The notes under the pieces: generated by a model
What the model saw: only the letters and a program-made list of their open reading frames with translations
What the model was told of the DNA's origin: nothing
Databases searched by the model: none
Translations under genes and position numbers: made by a program
NCBI GenBank assembly: GCA_017871115.1
Contig: JAFCIZ010000004.1
Location: forward strand, 1,154,501 to 1,218,500
Direction of reading: 5' to 3'
Source of the DNA: Cunninghamella blakesleeana
Lineage: Eukaryota; Mucoromycota; Mucoromycetes; Mucorales; Cunninghamellaceae
Length of the DNA: 64,000 nucleotides
Shown here: one piece after another, positions 1-12,100 of the stretch
How the letters are laid out: each line of letters begins with the position of its first letter
Numbering within the stretch: position 1 is the stretch's first letter

Positions 1-169
1 TCCAAAAATCACTTGGTGACTTTTTTCTGAGTTTAAATCTGATAATTTTTTTTATATCCACCATATGTTTTTATTTTATTTTCTTAAAGCCTTTTCCTTT
101 TATTTTTATATAAATATATATACAAATATATATACATATTATATTTTTAATCATTATAAAAAAATTATT

Positions 170-1051
170 ATGTTACGCACAAACAATCTTAGAATTCAGC
201 AGCAATTGAAACCATTATATAGACAAGGATTATTTGCTATCCGATATGAATCCACTGTTTCCCCCTCTTCACCTGTAGCAGCAGCAGAAACTACAGAAAA
301 TAAACCTAAAAAAACTGAAAAGACTGAAAAGAGAATACCTTTATCTGAACGTTTAGGCGGTAGTGGACGTGGAAAAATTTTAGACAATAGTGATGGCAAA
401 ACTAATAATAACGATGTCTTTGCTACCTTTTTATTACAGGCGCAAAAGAAAGAACGAGCTCGTAAAGAAAATAAGCAAAGAAGAAATATGAAAGAACGAA
501 GTGAAGCTAAACCTGGTCAATTTGATGACGCTGTAGAAGATAATATAGTAAATAATACCAACCAACGTAAATCTCAACAAGCTTTCAACAAAAATAGTAA
601 CAACAACAATAACAACAACAGTAATAATAGTAAACGTCAAGGTCAACAAAGATCACGTGATAGAAAAGGGCAACAACAACCCCGTCAAAATATGAAAAAA
701 AAGACTGCATCGGGAGGATCTACTGCTATACCTGTTCGTCGTGCCACTACTTTTATTGATAAAGATATTGATTGGACGTCGCTTAGTTCAGTAGATATTT
801 CTAAACAATCATTAGAAAGTGAACAAAAAGAAGGACAAGATCAAGCATCACAACAATTAGAAGTGGAAAATGGTGATTATTCTCGTTTTATTTCTGTGGG
901 TCAATCAATCCAATGGCCAGCTAACATTAACAGACAAGCTTTAGAATCATTAGTTAGCACAAATTCATCCTATGGTTTAGATCAAAAGTTAGTCTTTTTA
1001 GAAACTGTAGCTAAAGCATCAAACGTTGGTGGTGCCTCTGTAAAAAAATAG
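170..1051 (+). CDS. Putative mitochondrial protein of unknown function, Asn/Gln-rich
   Basis: This is a single open frame of 293 aa. I chose the ATG at 170 rather than the in-frame ATG at 65, because the 65-169 stretch translates to Phe/Tyr/Ile noise from AT-rich leader DNA. The 170 start instead gives a basic, acid-free N-terminus (MLRTNNLRIQQQLKPLYRQG) ending near RYEST, which looks like a mitochondrial presequence with a cleavage site. The middle (about residues 85-190) is highly charged, with an Asn run at about 145-155 and a Gln/Arg/Lys patch that could bind RNA. The C-terminal 60 residues look better ordered, with repeated hydrophobic positions. I do not recognise the family. A mitochondrial ribosome or RNA-metabolism accessory protein is possible from composition alone. 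The gene converges with MAD3. Confidence 0.6.
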   Translation: MLRTNNLRIQQQLKPLYRQGLFAIRYESTVSPSSPVAAAETTENKPKKTEKTEKRIPLSERLGGSGRGKILDNSDGKTNNNDVFATFLLQAQKKERARKENKQRRNMKERSEAKPGQFDDAVEDNIVNNTNQRKSQQAFNKNSNNNNNNNSNNSKRQGQQRSRDRKGQQQPRQNMKKKTASGGSTAIPVRRATTFIDKDIDWTSLSSVDISKQSLESEQKEGQDQASQQLEVENGDYSRFISVGQSIQWPANINRQALESLVSTNSSYGLDQKLVFLETVAKASNVGGASVKK

Positions 1052-1415
1052 ATTTTATATAAATATTCTCCATAAATTTACATTTTTTATTATTTTTTCT
1101 TTATATATATTTTCTTTTTAATATAATTATTTTCATACAAAAAAAAAAAAAAATTAATATACAATTATAAAAAATTATATTCCTTTACCAATAAAATTAA
1201 AATATAGATTTTATATAAATAATATGCTTATAAATATATATGTATATACTTATTTTATTTATGACATCTCGTAATTACTGTATTCTTTAACTTTATTAAT
1301 CAGAAATAATTATGCTTGTATTAATCAATAAAAAGTATCTTAAAATTACAAATAGAAAAGGAAAATTAAAATAAAAAAAACCTGCCAAATAAGCTATTTT
1401 TACTAGATTATTTAT
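1052..1415. other. Convergent 3' intergenic region
   Basis: This region lies between the stop of the mitochondrial-protein gene and the stop of MAD3. It is almost pure A/T, with a 14-base A run near 1139-1152. It probably holds only the two 3' UTRs; I see no gene in it. Confidence 0.6.
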
Positions 1416-3543
1416 TTAGTTTTCACAGTTTTCATCAATGATTCGTCTTATTTTTTTAGATGAATGATTGACTTCATCTTTCAATGGGTCTTTTTCTACT
1501 TCTTCAAATAATTCATTTCCAGTCCTTTTACTAAATAAAGCATTGATCATTTGATGCGCAGCAAAAGTTTCCGTTGTATATTCAATTGTTTTTTCTGTAG
1601 ATGATCCAATTTTACAATGTATAATATCTAGAATAAAATTAAAATAATAAATTAATAATTATGATATACTTATATATATATATATATATACTTTTCATTT
1701 TTTAACTCTATGACCCATTTATTTATTATTTTTTATTTTTTTTTTTACCATCTGCATTTGTTAAATTTGACGATTGTAATGCTATGCCTTTAATAATTTG
1801 CTTCTCACCAGATCTATTTACTTGTTTGTTAAACCTTAACTCTTCGTAGCTAATTGGCTCCTTCCGTCCAGATGTGCCCAAACATTCTTTTGTAGAGGCA
1901 ATAAATTCATAATGTCCAGTTGAATTCTTATAATAAATATAGCTTTTCGCAAATCTTTTAAACCTTTGTTCCATTAAACTCATATGCTGTTTGTTATTTA
2001 TACATTGATTAACAAACTCAGGTTTAGGCTTTTTAATTACTGATGATGTTGATGATTCATATTGAATTAATTGAGTCGTTTGATCCGAATTATCACTTTG
2101 AGTTGATTCCAAATTTAATTCATCCTATTTTTTTAAAAAATAAAATAAAATAAAAATAAAATAATAATAATAAAATACAAGCACATATTATTTATAAATT
2201 AATATAAAATGACGATCGTACTGTATATATTTTAAATAATTAAAATACTTACATCATCTCTGTATACAGTAAAAGTACGTTCTATACGAGGTTTTGAAGC
2301 CAAGGGGAAAGTGACACTGCTATAATCTTCAGCAGACATGGTATTTTCCTGTTTTTTTCTAGAGAACACTAAATTAGATAGACTTTGTTTTGCACTAGAT
2401 GAAGAAGGGAGTATGTCTTCAAATGGTTCTGTTGGTGATGATGTGTCGGCATCTTTATCAACATAAACTGTGAAATTAGACGAAATTGGTTTTTGACTTT
2501 GTGCTGGATAATCATTACCAAATGGTCGTCTTGATGATGATGATGATAATGATGATGTATATGAAGTTGGTGCAGAGAATGTAGTTGTAAAATGGTTGCT
2601 GCCAGCAGCTTGTTGAAATGAAATGGTAGAAGGCATACTGTGATATGTATTTTTATAAACGTTTTCAGGTAGAGAATAAGGTATTTTTGGGTTAGGTTTA
2701 TGGCCAAGGATAGTTCTAGGAAATGGGCCATTTTTTATTTGAAGTGAATGGGATAAGGTGGATTGTGAAGGTACTACTGATTGCTTTTTATTTTTAATCC
2801 GATCATCAAATTGTTGACGTGCACGTTCTAGTCGTCTAATAGGTTGTGCGTTTCTTTGTATACCAAGTTCTAATGCCTCTGCTGCTTCTTTATATCTATA
2901 TATTTGTAATTGTTATTAAAATAAATAATAAATAAATAAAAATAAGAATGCGAATAAATAAGTATGTATGCATATGTGTATGAAGATATAAAACAAAATA
3001 ATATATTGTTTATTATTCCTACTTTTCACGTTCTTCATATATTGCTGAGTATTCTTCATAAAACAAAGCCAAGTTTTGTCCAATACCTTTCTTCATTAAA
3101 TATAAAAAGACTTCTTTGGGATCAACTGTCCATTTGGAATACTGTATCCAAAAATTAAGGTAACGAGGATCGGAGTAATATCTAGGATCATCTTGAAATT
3201 GGTGTGATACTTGTTGTAAAAACTCGACTAGTTTTGATTCTTGATTATTTCCTTGAGGAAAAGTTTCCATAAGCCATTGGAGTCTTCTGACAAATACATC
3301 TAAAGGATCATCCATTTCATCCAAATGTTCTAATTCTTGATCATATCTTGCTTGAGCTTGTTGAATCATAAGTTGCTTTTCATCATTATTTAGTTGAAAC
3401 ACTGAAGCTAAGGCTTTTGCACGACGCCCTCCTTTAAGTGGGAGTATATTTTCTTTTTGATTTTCAAAAGTTGCAAATTCAGGAATAGAATCAATAAGTT
3501 CTTGCCGTTCTAATTCTTCATCTGATATTGAGACTGATGCCAT
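1416..3543 (-). CDS. MAD3: Spindle assembly checkpoint protein Mad3/BubR1-like (no kinase domain)
   Basis: There are four exons on the minus strand: 3023-3543, 2253-2895, 1749-2124 and 1416-1627 (583 aa). Exon 1 encodes the Mad3/Bub1 homology region I. It has a KEN box (residues 30-32) followed by LPLKGGRRAKAL, then a TPR-like helical domain with the family landmarks PLDVFVRRLQWLMETFPQG and RYYSDPRYLNFWIQYSKW. Exon 2 continues with RYKEAAEALELGIQRNAQP, then Ser/Thr-rich linker. Exon 3 has a GLEBS-like Bub3-binding element (EPISYEELRFNKQ, about residues 470-485). The protein ends without a kinase domain, so it is Mad3 rather than Bub1. Known role: part of the mitotic checkpoint complex (Mad2-Mad3-Bub3-Cdc20), where the KEN box acts as an APC/C pseudosubstrate. 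I see only one KEN box, while many Mad3 proteins have two. Confidence 0.9.
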
Positions 3544-5327
3544 TTCTTTTACTGATTTATGTTTAAAAATAAAATAATATACACATAAATTTATATATAC
3601 AATTAAAATATATAAAAAATATGAAAGAGGAAGGAAAAAAAAAACTAAAAAATGAATTTTTGTAAAAAATTTAAATAGCGCAGTTCAATTTTTTTTGGCT
3701 TAATTGTAACCTTTCCTAAAACATACACTGATACTGCATTTACGGTAGCTTATGCGTATACTTTTTTTTTTTTATTTTTATTTTTTTTAAAGTAACTAAA
3801 ACTGAGTAAAAAAAATATATATATTTGATAAAAAATATATACAAATGTCCTATTGAACTTAGTGTACTAATAGGTACCCGCTCTGTGGATTATTATATAT
3901 AAAATCATATATGAAAAAAAAAAAGGGAAAAATGTATAGAAAAATACTTTAATCAACTTTACTGAATAAATAAAAACAAACAATGCTTAAATTAAACAAT
4001 ATACCTAATATTTTTCTGTTCTTTATCTTACGGATTAAAATCTCAAAAATCATAAATGAGATGAAAAAGTGTGGTCAGTTTCGCAAAAAACACTTTTTTT
4101 TTTACTTCATTGCATCTCGGTAAAAAACCAACTGGAATGATGACTACGGTGAAGAAATAAAAGCGAAAAGAAATAAAACTTATAAAATTTTCTTTGTAGT
4201 AAGATCAAAAAATATTATACAATTAAAACCCGTCGAACCATACTAATACCACAAGAGAATACGATTAACTGTTGATATGCAAATAGTTTAAACGCCATAT
4301 ACGGCATCCTCTTATTAAGTGAGCAAATAATTATAAATATATTATTAAAGGGTCAGTTATTTTGAATAAAAAGAGTCGAACCGTCTCGAACGAAAGAAAC
4401 AAGAGAACCATCTTAAATAAAATAAAAACAAGTCATTTTTAAAAAGAAAAAAATTCATCATAAATAAATCAAAAAGGATATCTTTCTGAGCGAAGAATTG
4501 GTTAAAATCTTTATGATTTAATGCATGAATTGATGAAGCATGTATGATATTATACGAGTACAGTGATTAGACCATCGTTTTCATTTTTTTTTTCTTTACT
4601 AACCGGATTTTTGCACAATTTGAATAATTGAAAATGGTAATTATTTTTTTTTCTTCATCTTCTTAATGACAAGAAATTTCAAAGTGATAATAAATATATA
4701 ATAATAATAATAACTATAAATAAATAAATAGTATATAATTACAAGAAATAATAAATATAGGTATAATAATAATAATAATAAAATAATAATAAGATAGGTA
4801 GAGCTCAGGAGAGTTAGTGTCCCACAACTAAATCGCTGTATTTACATAATATGATATATGTTTCATAAAGTTGTATATTAAATCACGAGATGCTAATATT
4901 TAAAGTAATATCTGAAATTCGAAAATCAATAATGAATGACAGAAAAAAAACGGTATGCACTGTTCTGTGCTTGCTGGGTTTAAATATTCCTCAACACTTT
5001 TTATAAATCATTTTATTCAATTTCTTTTTTTTAATTTTTGAAAAAACATATTTTATCTTTTTATTTTATTTTTATTTTGAAGTTATTAAACTATTATCAT
5101 AAAATCATATCTCTTGTTTTAAATATACTTTTATTTACATAGTTTAATTTTTATTATTTATTAAATCTTCGTTAAATTAATAAAATAGGTTTTTAGTTAT
5201 AACATTATCTCCATAATAAAGCAACGCGTAGTAAGATGAAGGTAAAAACGCGGAGATTTAATTTTTTAAAAAAGTCGATTTTTTTTCGTATTGTTCTTTT
5301 TTCATTTTTTTTTTAAAAAAAATTTTA
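3544..5327. other. Divergent intergenic region, MAD3 / DIA2-like
   Basis: These 1.8 kb separate two divergent genes and hold both promoters. The sequence is A/T-rich with poly-A/T runs and AAT/ATA microsatellite (about 4690-4795). A TCAAT(8) element lies about 140 bp upstream of MAD3 and a related GTCGAT(8) sits just upstream of the + strand gene. No open frame, tRNA or mobile-element hallmark was found. Confidence 0.5.
3685..3696. promoter_or_regulatory. Candidate promoter motif TCAATTTTTTTT
   Basis: The sequence is tcaatttttttt, about 142-153 bp upstream of the MAD3 start codon. The same string, in either orientation, precedes several other genes in the window (see findings). Its function is inferred from recurrence only. 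Confidence 0.3.
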
Positions 5328-7252
5328 ATGAAAAAACGTAGCTCTTCCAGTGATCAATCTATAAAAAATGCTAATCAGCAAAAAAATATTAATTCTTCTT
5401 CCAGAATGACAATAGTAAAAGAAAAATGGAGATACTATTTCGATGATGGGCGACAGGCATATAATTCTTCCCAGTTTAAAGAAGCAATTGACTATTTCAC
5501 TCAAGCAATCAAGTTACAGCCTAAAAATACAACACTATTGGATTGTAGAGCTGCTACTTATGAAAAACTAAAAGATTGGGGAGCAGCTATTCAAGATGCG
5601 TCACTTATGATCGAATTAGCACCTGAAGCTTCAAAAGGATATCTAAGGCTCGGAAAACTATTAACATTACAAAAGCGATACAGCTCGGCTCTAAATATAT
5701 ATCGACGTGGTCATAAAAAAGTTGATAAAACGGATGCTCGATATCAAACGATTTTATCTCTGGAAAAATCGATGGAAGATAAAATTAATATACAACAGAA
5801 CTATATAAAAAAACAAAGCGATCCTATTCAACTATTACCTTATGATGTATTGGATATGATTTTTTCTCAGCTACCTTTTCATCGACGCGTAATTTGTACA
5901 CAGGTCAGTCGATCTTGGCGTCATTTTTTACATAACTGGTCTGGTATGTGGAAGGATTTAGATTTTATTACTGGTGCTATGAAACATAATGCTGTCTCTA
6001 GAAAAACATTAATGAATTATTTTTCGTATACTAAAGGCCGACACATTCGTCGTTTTCAACTTTCTGCTAATGAATCAAAAGCTTCTCTTGCATTAAAATT
6101 GCTTGTGGATCATGATTGTCAATATATAGAATATTTAGGTAAAAAAAAACAGAAGAAAAGAAAAAAAAAGGATATATTTATTTTAATTTTTATGGAGATA
6201 ATGATCTAACGAATCTAATATATACTTGTAATATCTATGATGTAGGTTTCGTCGATACTGCTCTTTCTCAAAATCAATTTTTAAGAACTGTAAGATTAAT
6301 GGGGAAAAATTTAACATACTTATGTTTGGATGATTGTAATACAACATTGCAAACAGTATTTATGGATATATTAGATATGTGTCCTCACATGACACATATA
6401 TACTATGCAAACCCCAATGACTCTTCTTTTATTGTACCTGAATATAAAAAAACATATAATTTACAATATTTACAATTAGCAACAAATATAAATGATTCAA
6501 CATTAGATTATCTATTACAAAGCTGTCCATTATTAACTCATCTAATTTTACCAAATACAACAATTCCTATTGATTTATTATTTAAATATTCATTGAATAG
6601 ATTAAACGTACTTTATTACGATACACAGCCAACTTCATCTGATTTACCTTATTGGAGAAATACGTCTACTTCATCATCATCTCTTGCTCAATCGAAAGGC
6701 TTAATAGAATTTATTATAAAAAGATGTTACAATTTAGCCGATCATCAGTTGATACCTTTCTTGGAAAAACATTGCACTACCTTACAAGTGCTGAATCTGA
6801 ATCGTAGTACTGGGTTTAGTAATGCATGGTGCTCAGTATTTAAATTACCAATAACAACAACAATACCTAATAATAAAAATAGTATCAACAATGGATTCAC
6901 TTTTCCTTTACGAGAACTTCATCTTCAATATTGTAACAGTTTAACAGAATCAGATTGGATTAGTATTATCTCAAATTGCCCACATATTCAAGTCATTGTT
7001 GCCTGTTTTATTGAACAAATCACAAATAATGTATTAGAAGCCATGTCTTTTTTACCTACTTTGGAATATGTGGATATATCAACTTGTGTTAATGTAAATG
7101 GTATTGGCATTCGACAATTGGTGGATAATCGACGTCTTACATTGAAAAGACTATTATTAAATAACTGTACCTCTATTCGTCATGACGCTATTCAATATGC
7201 AAAATCCATTCTTGGCGATCGTTCAGTTATTTGTACATTTACTCAAAAGTAA
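5328..7252 (+). CDS. TPR-F-box-LRR protein, Dia2/Pof3-like SCF subunit
   Basis: There are two exons, 5328-6138 and 6246-7252 (605 aa). The domain order is TPR repeats (about residues 35-140, with landmarks YNSSQFKEAIDYFTQAIKLQP and DWGAAIQDASLMIELAP), an F-box (about 168-210: LLPYDVLDMIFSQLPFHRR, then CTQVSRSWRHFL), and leucine-rich repeats through the C-terminus (e.g. LRELHLQYCNSLTESDWISI, LKRLLLNNCTSIRHDAI). This TPR + F-box + LRR layout is that of budding-yeast Dia2 and fission-yeast Pof3. These SCF ubiquitin-ligase substrate receptors promote replisome (CMG helicase) disassembly and genome stability. Orthology is inferred from architecture; another F-box/LRR protein with TPRs is possible. 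The splice restores GFVDTALSQNQF across the intron, whose unspliced reading ends in a Lys-rich stop. Confidence 0.8.
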
Positions 7253-7591
7253 TATATACATGACTATTTTGGCATTCATTTGGCTTGCTTTTCATTTAAA
7301 AAAAAATATAAATAACTGCTATTACTATTACTATTATTGTTTTTCTTTTTTATTATTATTATAAGTATTATTTGGGTTTAAAGAGTATAAAAAGCTGTAT
7401 GTTATTTTAATTATATATACGTTATGAGTGAATATGTGTGTGCGTTTAAAATATAAAAATGAAAATAATAATAATAAAAAATAAAAAAATTTCTACAATT
7501 TTTTGACAGAGGTAATCATTTGTTAATTGGGGACAAATAAAGAACAGATTGAAAGGAATAAATTAAACTGGCATTAAAAAAAACTTGATTA
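7253..7591. other. Convergent 3' intergenic region
   Basis: This is A/T-rich spacer between the stops of the F-box gene and ARL1. It probably holds 3' UTRs only; nothing else was seen. Confidence 0.5.
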
Positions 7592-8840
7592 TTATTGTTT
7601 ATTTTCTTGGATAATGTTGACCAACCTAAAATATATATATACATATAGTAAAAATAAATATCAGCTAATTATATTCATCATCATAATTAAATTATATATA
7701 AACACTTTCATTAATCTATTATCTTTCTTATTTTTAATATTATTTATTACCAATCTAGACCCTCTGTTAAACCATCGCCTTTAAGTGCACTTGTTTTATA
7801 AATGGAATATTGTCTATTCTTAAGCGTCGATAAACCAAGTGCGTCAGCTACTTCCGCAGATGATAAAGCACCTTCCATATCTTGTTTGTTTGCAAATACT
7901 AATAATGCCGCATCCTTAAGCTCTTCTTCTTCTAACATAGCATGTAGTTCTTCTTTTGATGTTTGCATACGATCTTTGTCTACACTATCTACAACATAAA
8001 TAACAGCATCTGTATTGGAGTAATAGCACCGCCAGTAAGGTCTAAAAATAAATTATAATAATATATGATGAGCTTTAGTCAATCCTCTGTATACTACATC
8101 TATTTTTTTTTCTTTCCTTTAAAAACATAAAATAAAAACTTTGATTGTTATTATTACCTAATGTTAGTTTGACCTCCCAAATCCCATACTTGAAACTTTA
8201 TATTTTTATATGTCACAGTTTCGACATTGAAACCAATAGCTATAATAATAGTAGATTTAAAAATATAAAGAAAAAAAGAATGTAAGTAAATATTAAAAAA
8301 ATCAAGAGACTTCGCAATTTTTGCTATGACGTATTAAACTACTACTATCGAATCTTACTTGGTATAGTGGATACAACTTCACCTATCTAATATTTGAATG
8401 TGAAAAATAAATAAATAGATGAATTAATAATCATATTATATATATTCATCAATGCTTTATAAGATGATGTATTAACTATAGTTTTTATTATTAATAGCAT
8501 TTTAGTACTTCTACTTCTAGAGCAACAGTCTCATCCATAATATATTTTCTCTTCTGTTTTTATTGTTTATTGTTTATGTTGTATACTTTACCTGTAATCT
8601 ATATAAAATGGTTGTTTTCCCAGCACCATCAAGACCTAAAATCAGGATACGAACTTCTTTTTCGCCCCAAAGTCTTCCAAGTACCTTACTAAAAAGTGCA
8701 CCTATGATTATATTAAAAAAATAAAGAAAAAAAAGAAAAAAAAAAAAAAGGAAAAAGATATATATATATATATATTAATTCACTCGTATAGATGATATGT
8801 TTCAATATTATATAAACTATTTATCATTTATTTTACCCAT
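7592..8840 (-). CDS. ARL1: ARF-like GTPase Arl1
   Basis: There are six exons on the minus strand: 8837-8840, 8592-8701, 8359-8386, 8158-8239, 7751-8041 and 7592-7625, giving 182 aa, the usual Arl1 length. The first exon is only ATGG. The spliced protein begins [10 protein letters not shown] with a myristoylatable Gly2. G motifs are GLDGAGKT (P-loop), [10 protein letters not shown] (switch I), WDLGGQ (switch II), NKQD (G4) and TSALKGDG (G5). The stretch [20 protein letters not shown] is Arl1-type rather than Arf1-type. The last exon gives the C-terminal helix [10 protein letters not shown]. Known role: Golgi/trans-Golgi GTPase recruiting GRIP-domain golgins and tethering endosome-derived vesicles. 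It is divergent from VPS35, which acts in the same endosome-Golgi route; this adjacency may be coincidental. Confidence 0.93.
8837..8840 (-). other. ARL1: Four-nucleotide first coding exon of ARL1
   Basis: The sequence reads ATGG|GTAAAATAAATG on the minus strand. The four bases join to GT-GCA-CTT in exon 2 to give Met-Gly-Ala-Leu, the expected Arl1 N-terminus with the myristoylation glycine. The glycine codon is split by the intron. Confidence 0.85.
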
Positions 8841-9154
8841 TCTATTTATTTATGAATACTAGTGTTTTTTTAAAAAAAATAAAGAGAAAGAAAAGGAAAT
8901 AAAAAAAGGAAATTAAAATTCCTTTGAAAAAGAAAAAATTTCGGACTCAATTTTTTTTCGTGCGGTGGAGTTACATCGTTAAAAAATGCATTTCTCTCCC
9001 TCCCTTTCTTTTTTTTCCTCTTGCACTTTTTTAAATTAATATACCATAATTAATACTTTTATCTTATCTACTACTTTATTATTATTATTGTTAAAAGAGA
9101 ATAAAAAATATCGAAATTTTAACATTAGATATATATAAATATATACTTTAATAT
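8841..9154. promoter_or_regulatory. Divergent promoter region, ARL1 / VPS35
   Basis: This is a 314 bp divergent spacer with poly-A and poly-T tracts. It has a short GC-containing core (tcgtgcggtggag, about 8957-8969) next to a TCAAT(8) element at 8947-8958, and a pyrimidine-rich tract after it (ctctccctccctttctt). No gene was seen. Confidence 0.5.
8947..8958. promoter_or_regulatory. Candidate promoter motif TCAATTTTTTTT
   Basis: This is an exact copy of the string found upstream of MAD3, here centred in the divergent ARL1/VPS35 promoter and followed by a GC-rich core. Confidence 0.35.
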
Positions 9155-12100
9155 ATGAACAATAATAAAAGTTATAAGTCTGGATATCATGATGGCCAAA
9201 ATAAACTTTTGGACGATGCTTTGAATAGTGTGAAAGTAAATAGTCATCGTATGAGAAACTTTATTGTAAGTGCATTTATCAACGATAAAAATAAAAATAG
9301 TTCATATATCTTTAAAAACTTGATCAGTATAAATATTTGATATGAAATCTTAACTCTAAGCTATTATTTTATATTTTTTTATTTTTCCCTTGGCAAAAAT
9401 ATAAAAAACTAGGATAATGATGCACTAATGGATGGTTTGAAACATGCATCCAATATGCTTGCTGAATTAAGAACTTCGTCTTTGGCACCTAAAACTTATT
9501 ATCAATTATGTAATAAAAATATATCATGTATATGATTAATTTTTTATATCTAATGTTTACATTTTAACTTTTATTTCTTTTAATACACAGACATGGCAAT
9601 TTTTGATTCTCTAAGGCACCTTACATCCTATTTTGTAGAAATCCACCAATCTGGAAAACATCACTTGGCTGATATCTATGAACTTGTTCAATATGCTGGG
9701 AACATTATACCTCGCTTATATTTAATGATCACGGTAGGTGGTGCCTACATGAGTTTCCCTGATGCTCCTGTCCAAGAAATTATGCGCGATATGTTGGAAA
9801 TGACTCATGGTGTTCAACATCCTATACGTGGTTTATTTTTACGTCACTATCTGTGTGGTATGACAAGAGATCATTTACCAGTGGATCTAGATAAAGAGTA
9901 AATGCGATTAAAAAGAAAAACCAAAATAAAAATAACAATAGTAATAATAATATTATTATAGTTATACATGGATATTTTTAAATTTATTCTTATCCTCTTT
10001 TTTTCAAATGCATTTTTAATAGCTCTGATAAAAGTATATATGAGTCTATCAGATTTACGTTAGCAAATTTTATGGAAATGAATAAACTTTGGATACGATT
10101 ACAACATCTTGGCCATTCACGAGACAAAGAAAAAAGAAATGCAGAACGTCAAGAATTAAGAATTTTAGTGGGAACAAACTTAGAAAGGTTAAGTCAGCTA
10201 GATGGTGTTAATCTTGAAATTTACTGTACAGTAAGTTGATCCAATTATATACTATAAATAAATGAATGAATATATATATATATATTGTTTGATTTCAATT
10301 TATTAAGTGTGTATATATATAAAATCGATAGGATATATTACCAGAAGTATTGAATGAAATTATAAGTTGCCACGATCCTCTTGCTCAAGAATACCTAATG
10401 GATATTATAATTCAAGTAAGTTGATATAAATAGAAAAATATAATATAACTGAATATGTAATATAAAATAATATTTATTTATATTTCAATTTTTAATTTAT
10501 TATTTTATAATTAGGTATTTCCTGACGAATTTCATCTTCATACATTGGGACCTTTTTTATCAGCCATTGCTAAACTACACCCTAAAGTCAATATTAAACA
10601 AATCATAGTAGCACTAATTAATCGTCTAGCAATGTATGCAGCTCATGAAACCGAGATAGAACTAGAACAACAGAAGGCGCTGGCAAATGAAACAACGAAT
10701 GAAACAATAGCTGAAAAGAAACAGACGGTCAAAAATGATAAAAATATAGATAGAGCTGACAATGAAAACATTGATGGTAACAAAAAAGAAAGCGAATCGA
10801 CTAATGCAGATGAAACTACAAAAATATATAATGCTGACGATAATAAGGAACAGCTGCCTCCTCATCAAAATGATAAAAGTAATGATATGGAAGAAGAATG
10901 CCAAGAAACAAAAATTAGCGAAAAAAATGGTGATGTGAAGATGATTCATGGAATACCTGAAAATGTTGAACTATTTGCTGTATTCTGGGAACAAATTATT
11001 GAATTAGTAAAGGTAAAAAAAAAAAAAATTGATAAATTATCAATTCAGATTATTAGAATTTTTTTTTAAAAAAAAGGATATTAATAATATATATTCATAT
11101 ATTCATATTTACATGATTACAATAGGCACGAAAAGATCTATCTATTCAAGACATAATGGAGCTTCTTGTAGCAATAACCAATCTCTCTCTCTCATGCTAT
11201 CCTGAACGACTTGACTATATGGATCAAATCTTAATTTATTGTAAAGATAAATGTGTGGAATATGCTGATTCAACTGATTTACATTCCAAAACTACTGAAG
11301 AACATTTAATGGCGCTTTTATTAGCACCCATTCAACAATATGACTCTATTTTAACTTTATTGATGTTACAAAACTATAATACTCTCTTTGAACAGCAGTC
11401 ATATAATACGCGACGTAGGCTAGCATTGGCTATTGTAACAAGTATGTTATCAAAAGGAACATTAATAGAAACACCAGAGGATGTCCATACCGTATTAGAA
11501 TTATGCAATGTATTACTACAAAAGAGAAAGGAAAGCACAACATTCTATTATGAAGAAGATGTTGCTGATGATCAAATATATATTGCAAAAATAATTCACC
11601 TTTTTCAATCAAAAGAAAATGATAAACAATTTTTGGTAATATATTTATAAATACATATATTCATATTTATATTCATTATTTTAATAAGAATTGGTATACT
11701 GAATTTACTATTATTTTTTTATTTTTTATTTTTTTATTTTTTTATTACTATTATTATAAATTTTAGTTATTATCTGCAACAAGACGCCAATTAGGTGAAG
11801 ATAAAGATCAAATAAAATACACATTCCCCTCTCTGATAACTTCAGCACTCAAACTTAGTCATCGCTATCAGAAACAAGTTGAACAGGTAATGTACTTGTT
11901 ACTTTTTTTAAGATTATAAAAGCAATAGCTTAGAATACTTTGCATCATTTTATTTATATATAAATTAATATTATATTTTTCAATTTTTTTTATATTTTAT
12001 TTAGGATGACATTTGGGAAAAAAAGACGATAGCCTTATTCCGTTTTATCCATCAAGTGATATCTATATTATATAAACAATGTGAGCATATGACAGGGTCT

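Noticed and set aside
65..169. In-frame N-terminal extension of the first gene from the ATG at 65
   Set aside because: The translated leader is Phe/Tyr/Ile/Asn noise. The ATG at 170 gives a proper mitochondrial presequence.
2369..2731. His-rich frame antiphase to MAD3 exon 2
   Set aside because: It is a shadow of Ser/Asp codons in the real MAD3 frame (tcatcatcat read out of phase).
3544..5327. tRNA or transposon in the large divergent gap
   Set aside because: I looked for TTCGA/GGTTCGA-type arms, terminal inverted repeats and transposase-like frames. TCGAACC-type strings occur (about 4213-4219 and 4377-4383) but no cloverleaf can be drawn around them.
6139..6245. Frameshift splitting the F-box gene in two
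   Set aside because: The break coincides with a normal GT...TAG intron that restores the frame, so the gene is intact.
8541..9154. ARL1 and VPS35 as an operon-like functional pair
   Set aside because: They are divergent and both act in endosome-Golgi transport, but one adjacency in a fungal genome is not evidence of co-regulation; comparative synteny would be needed.
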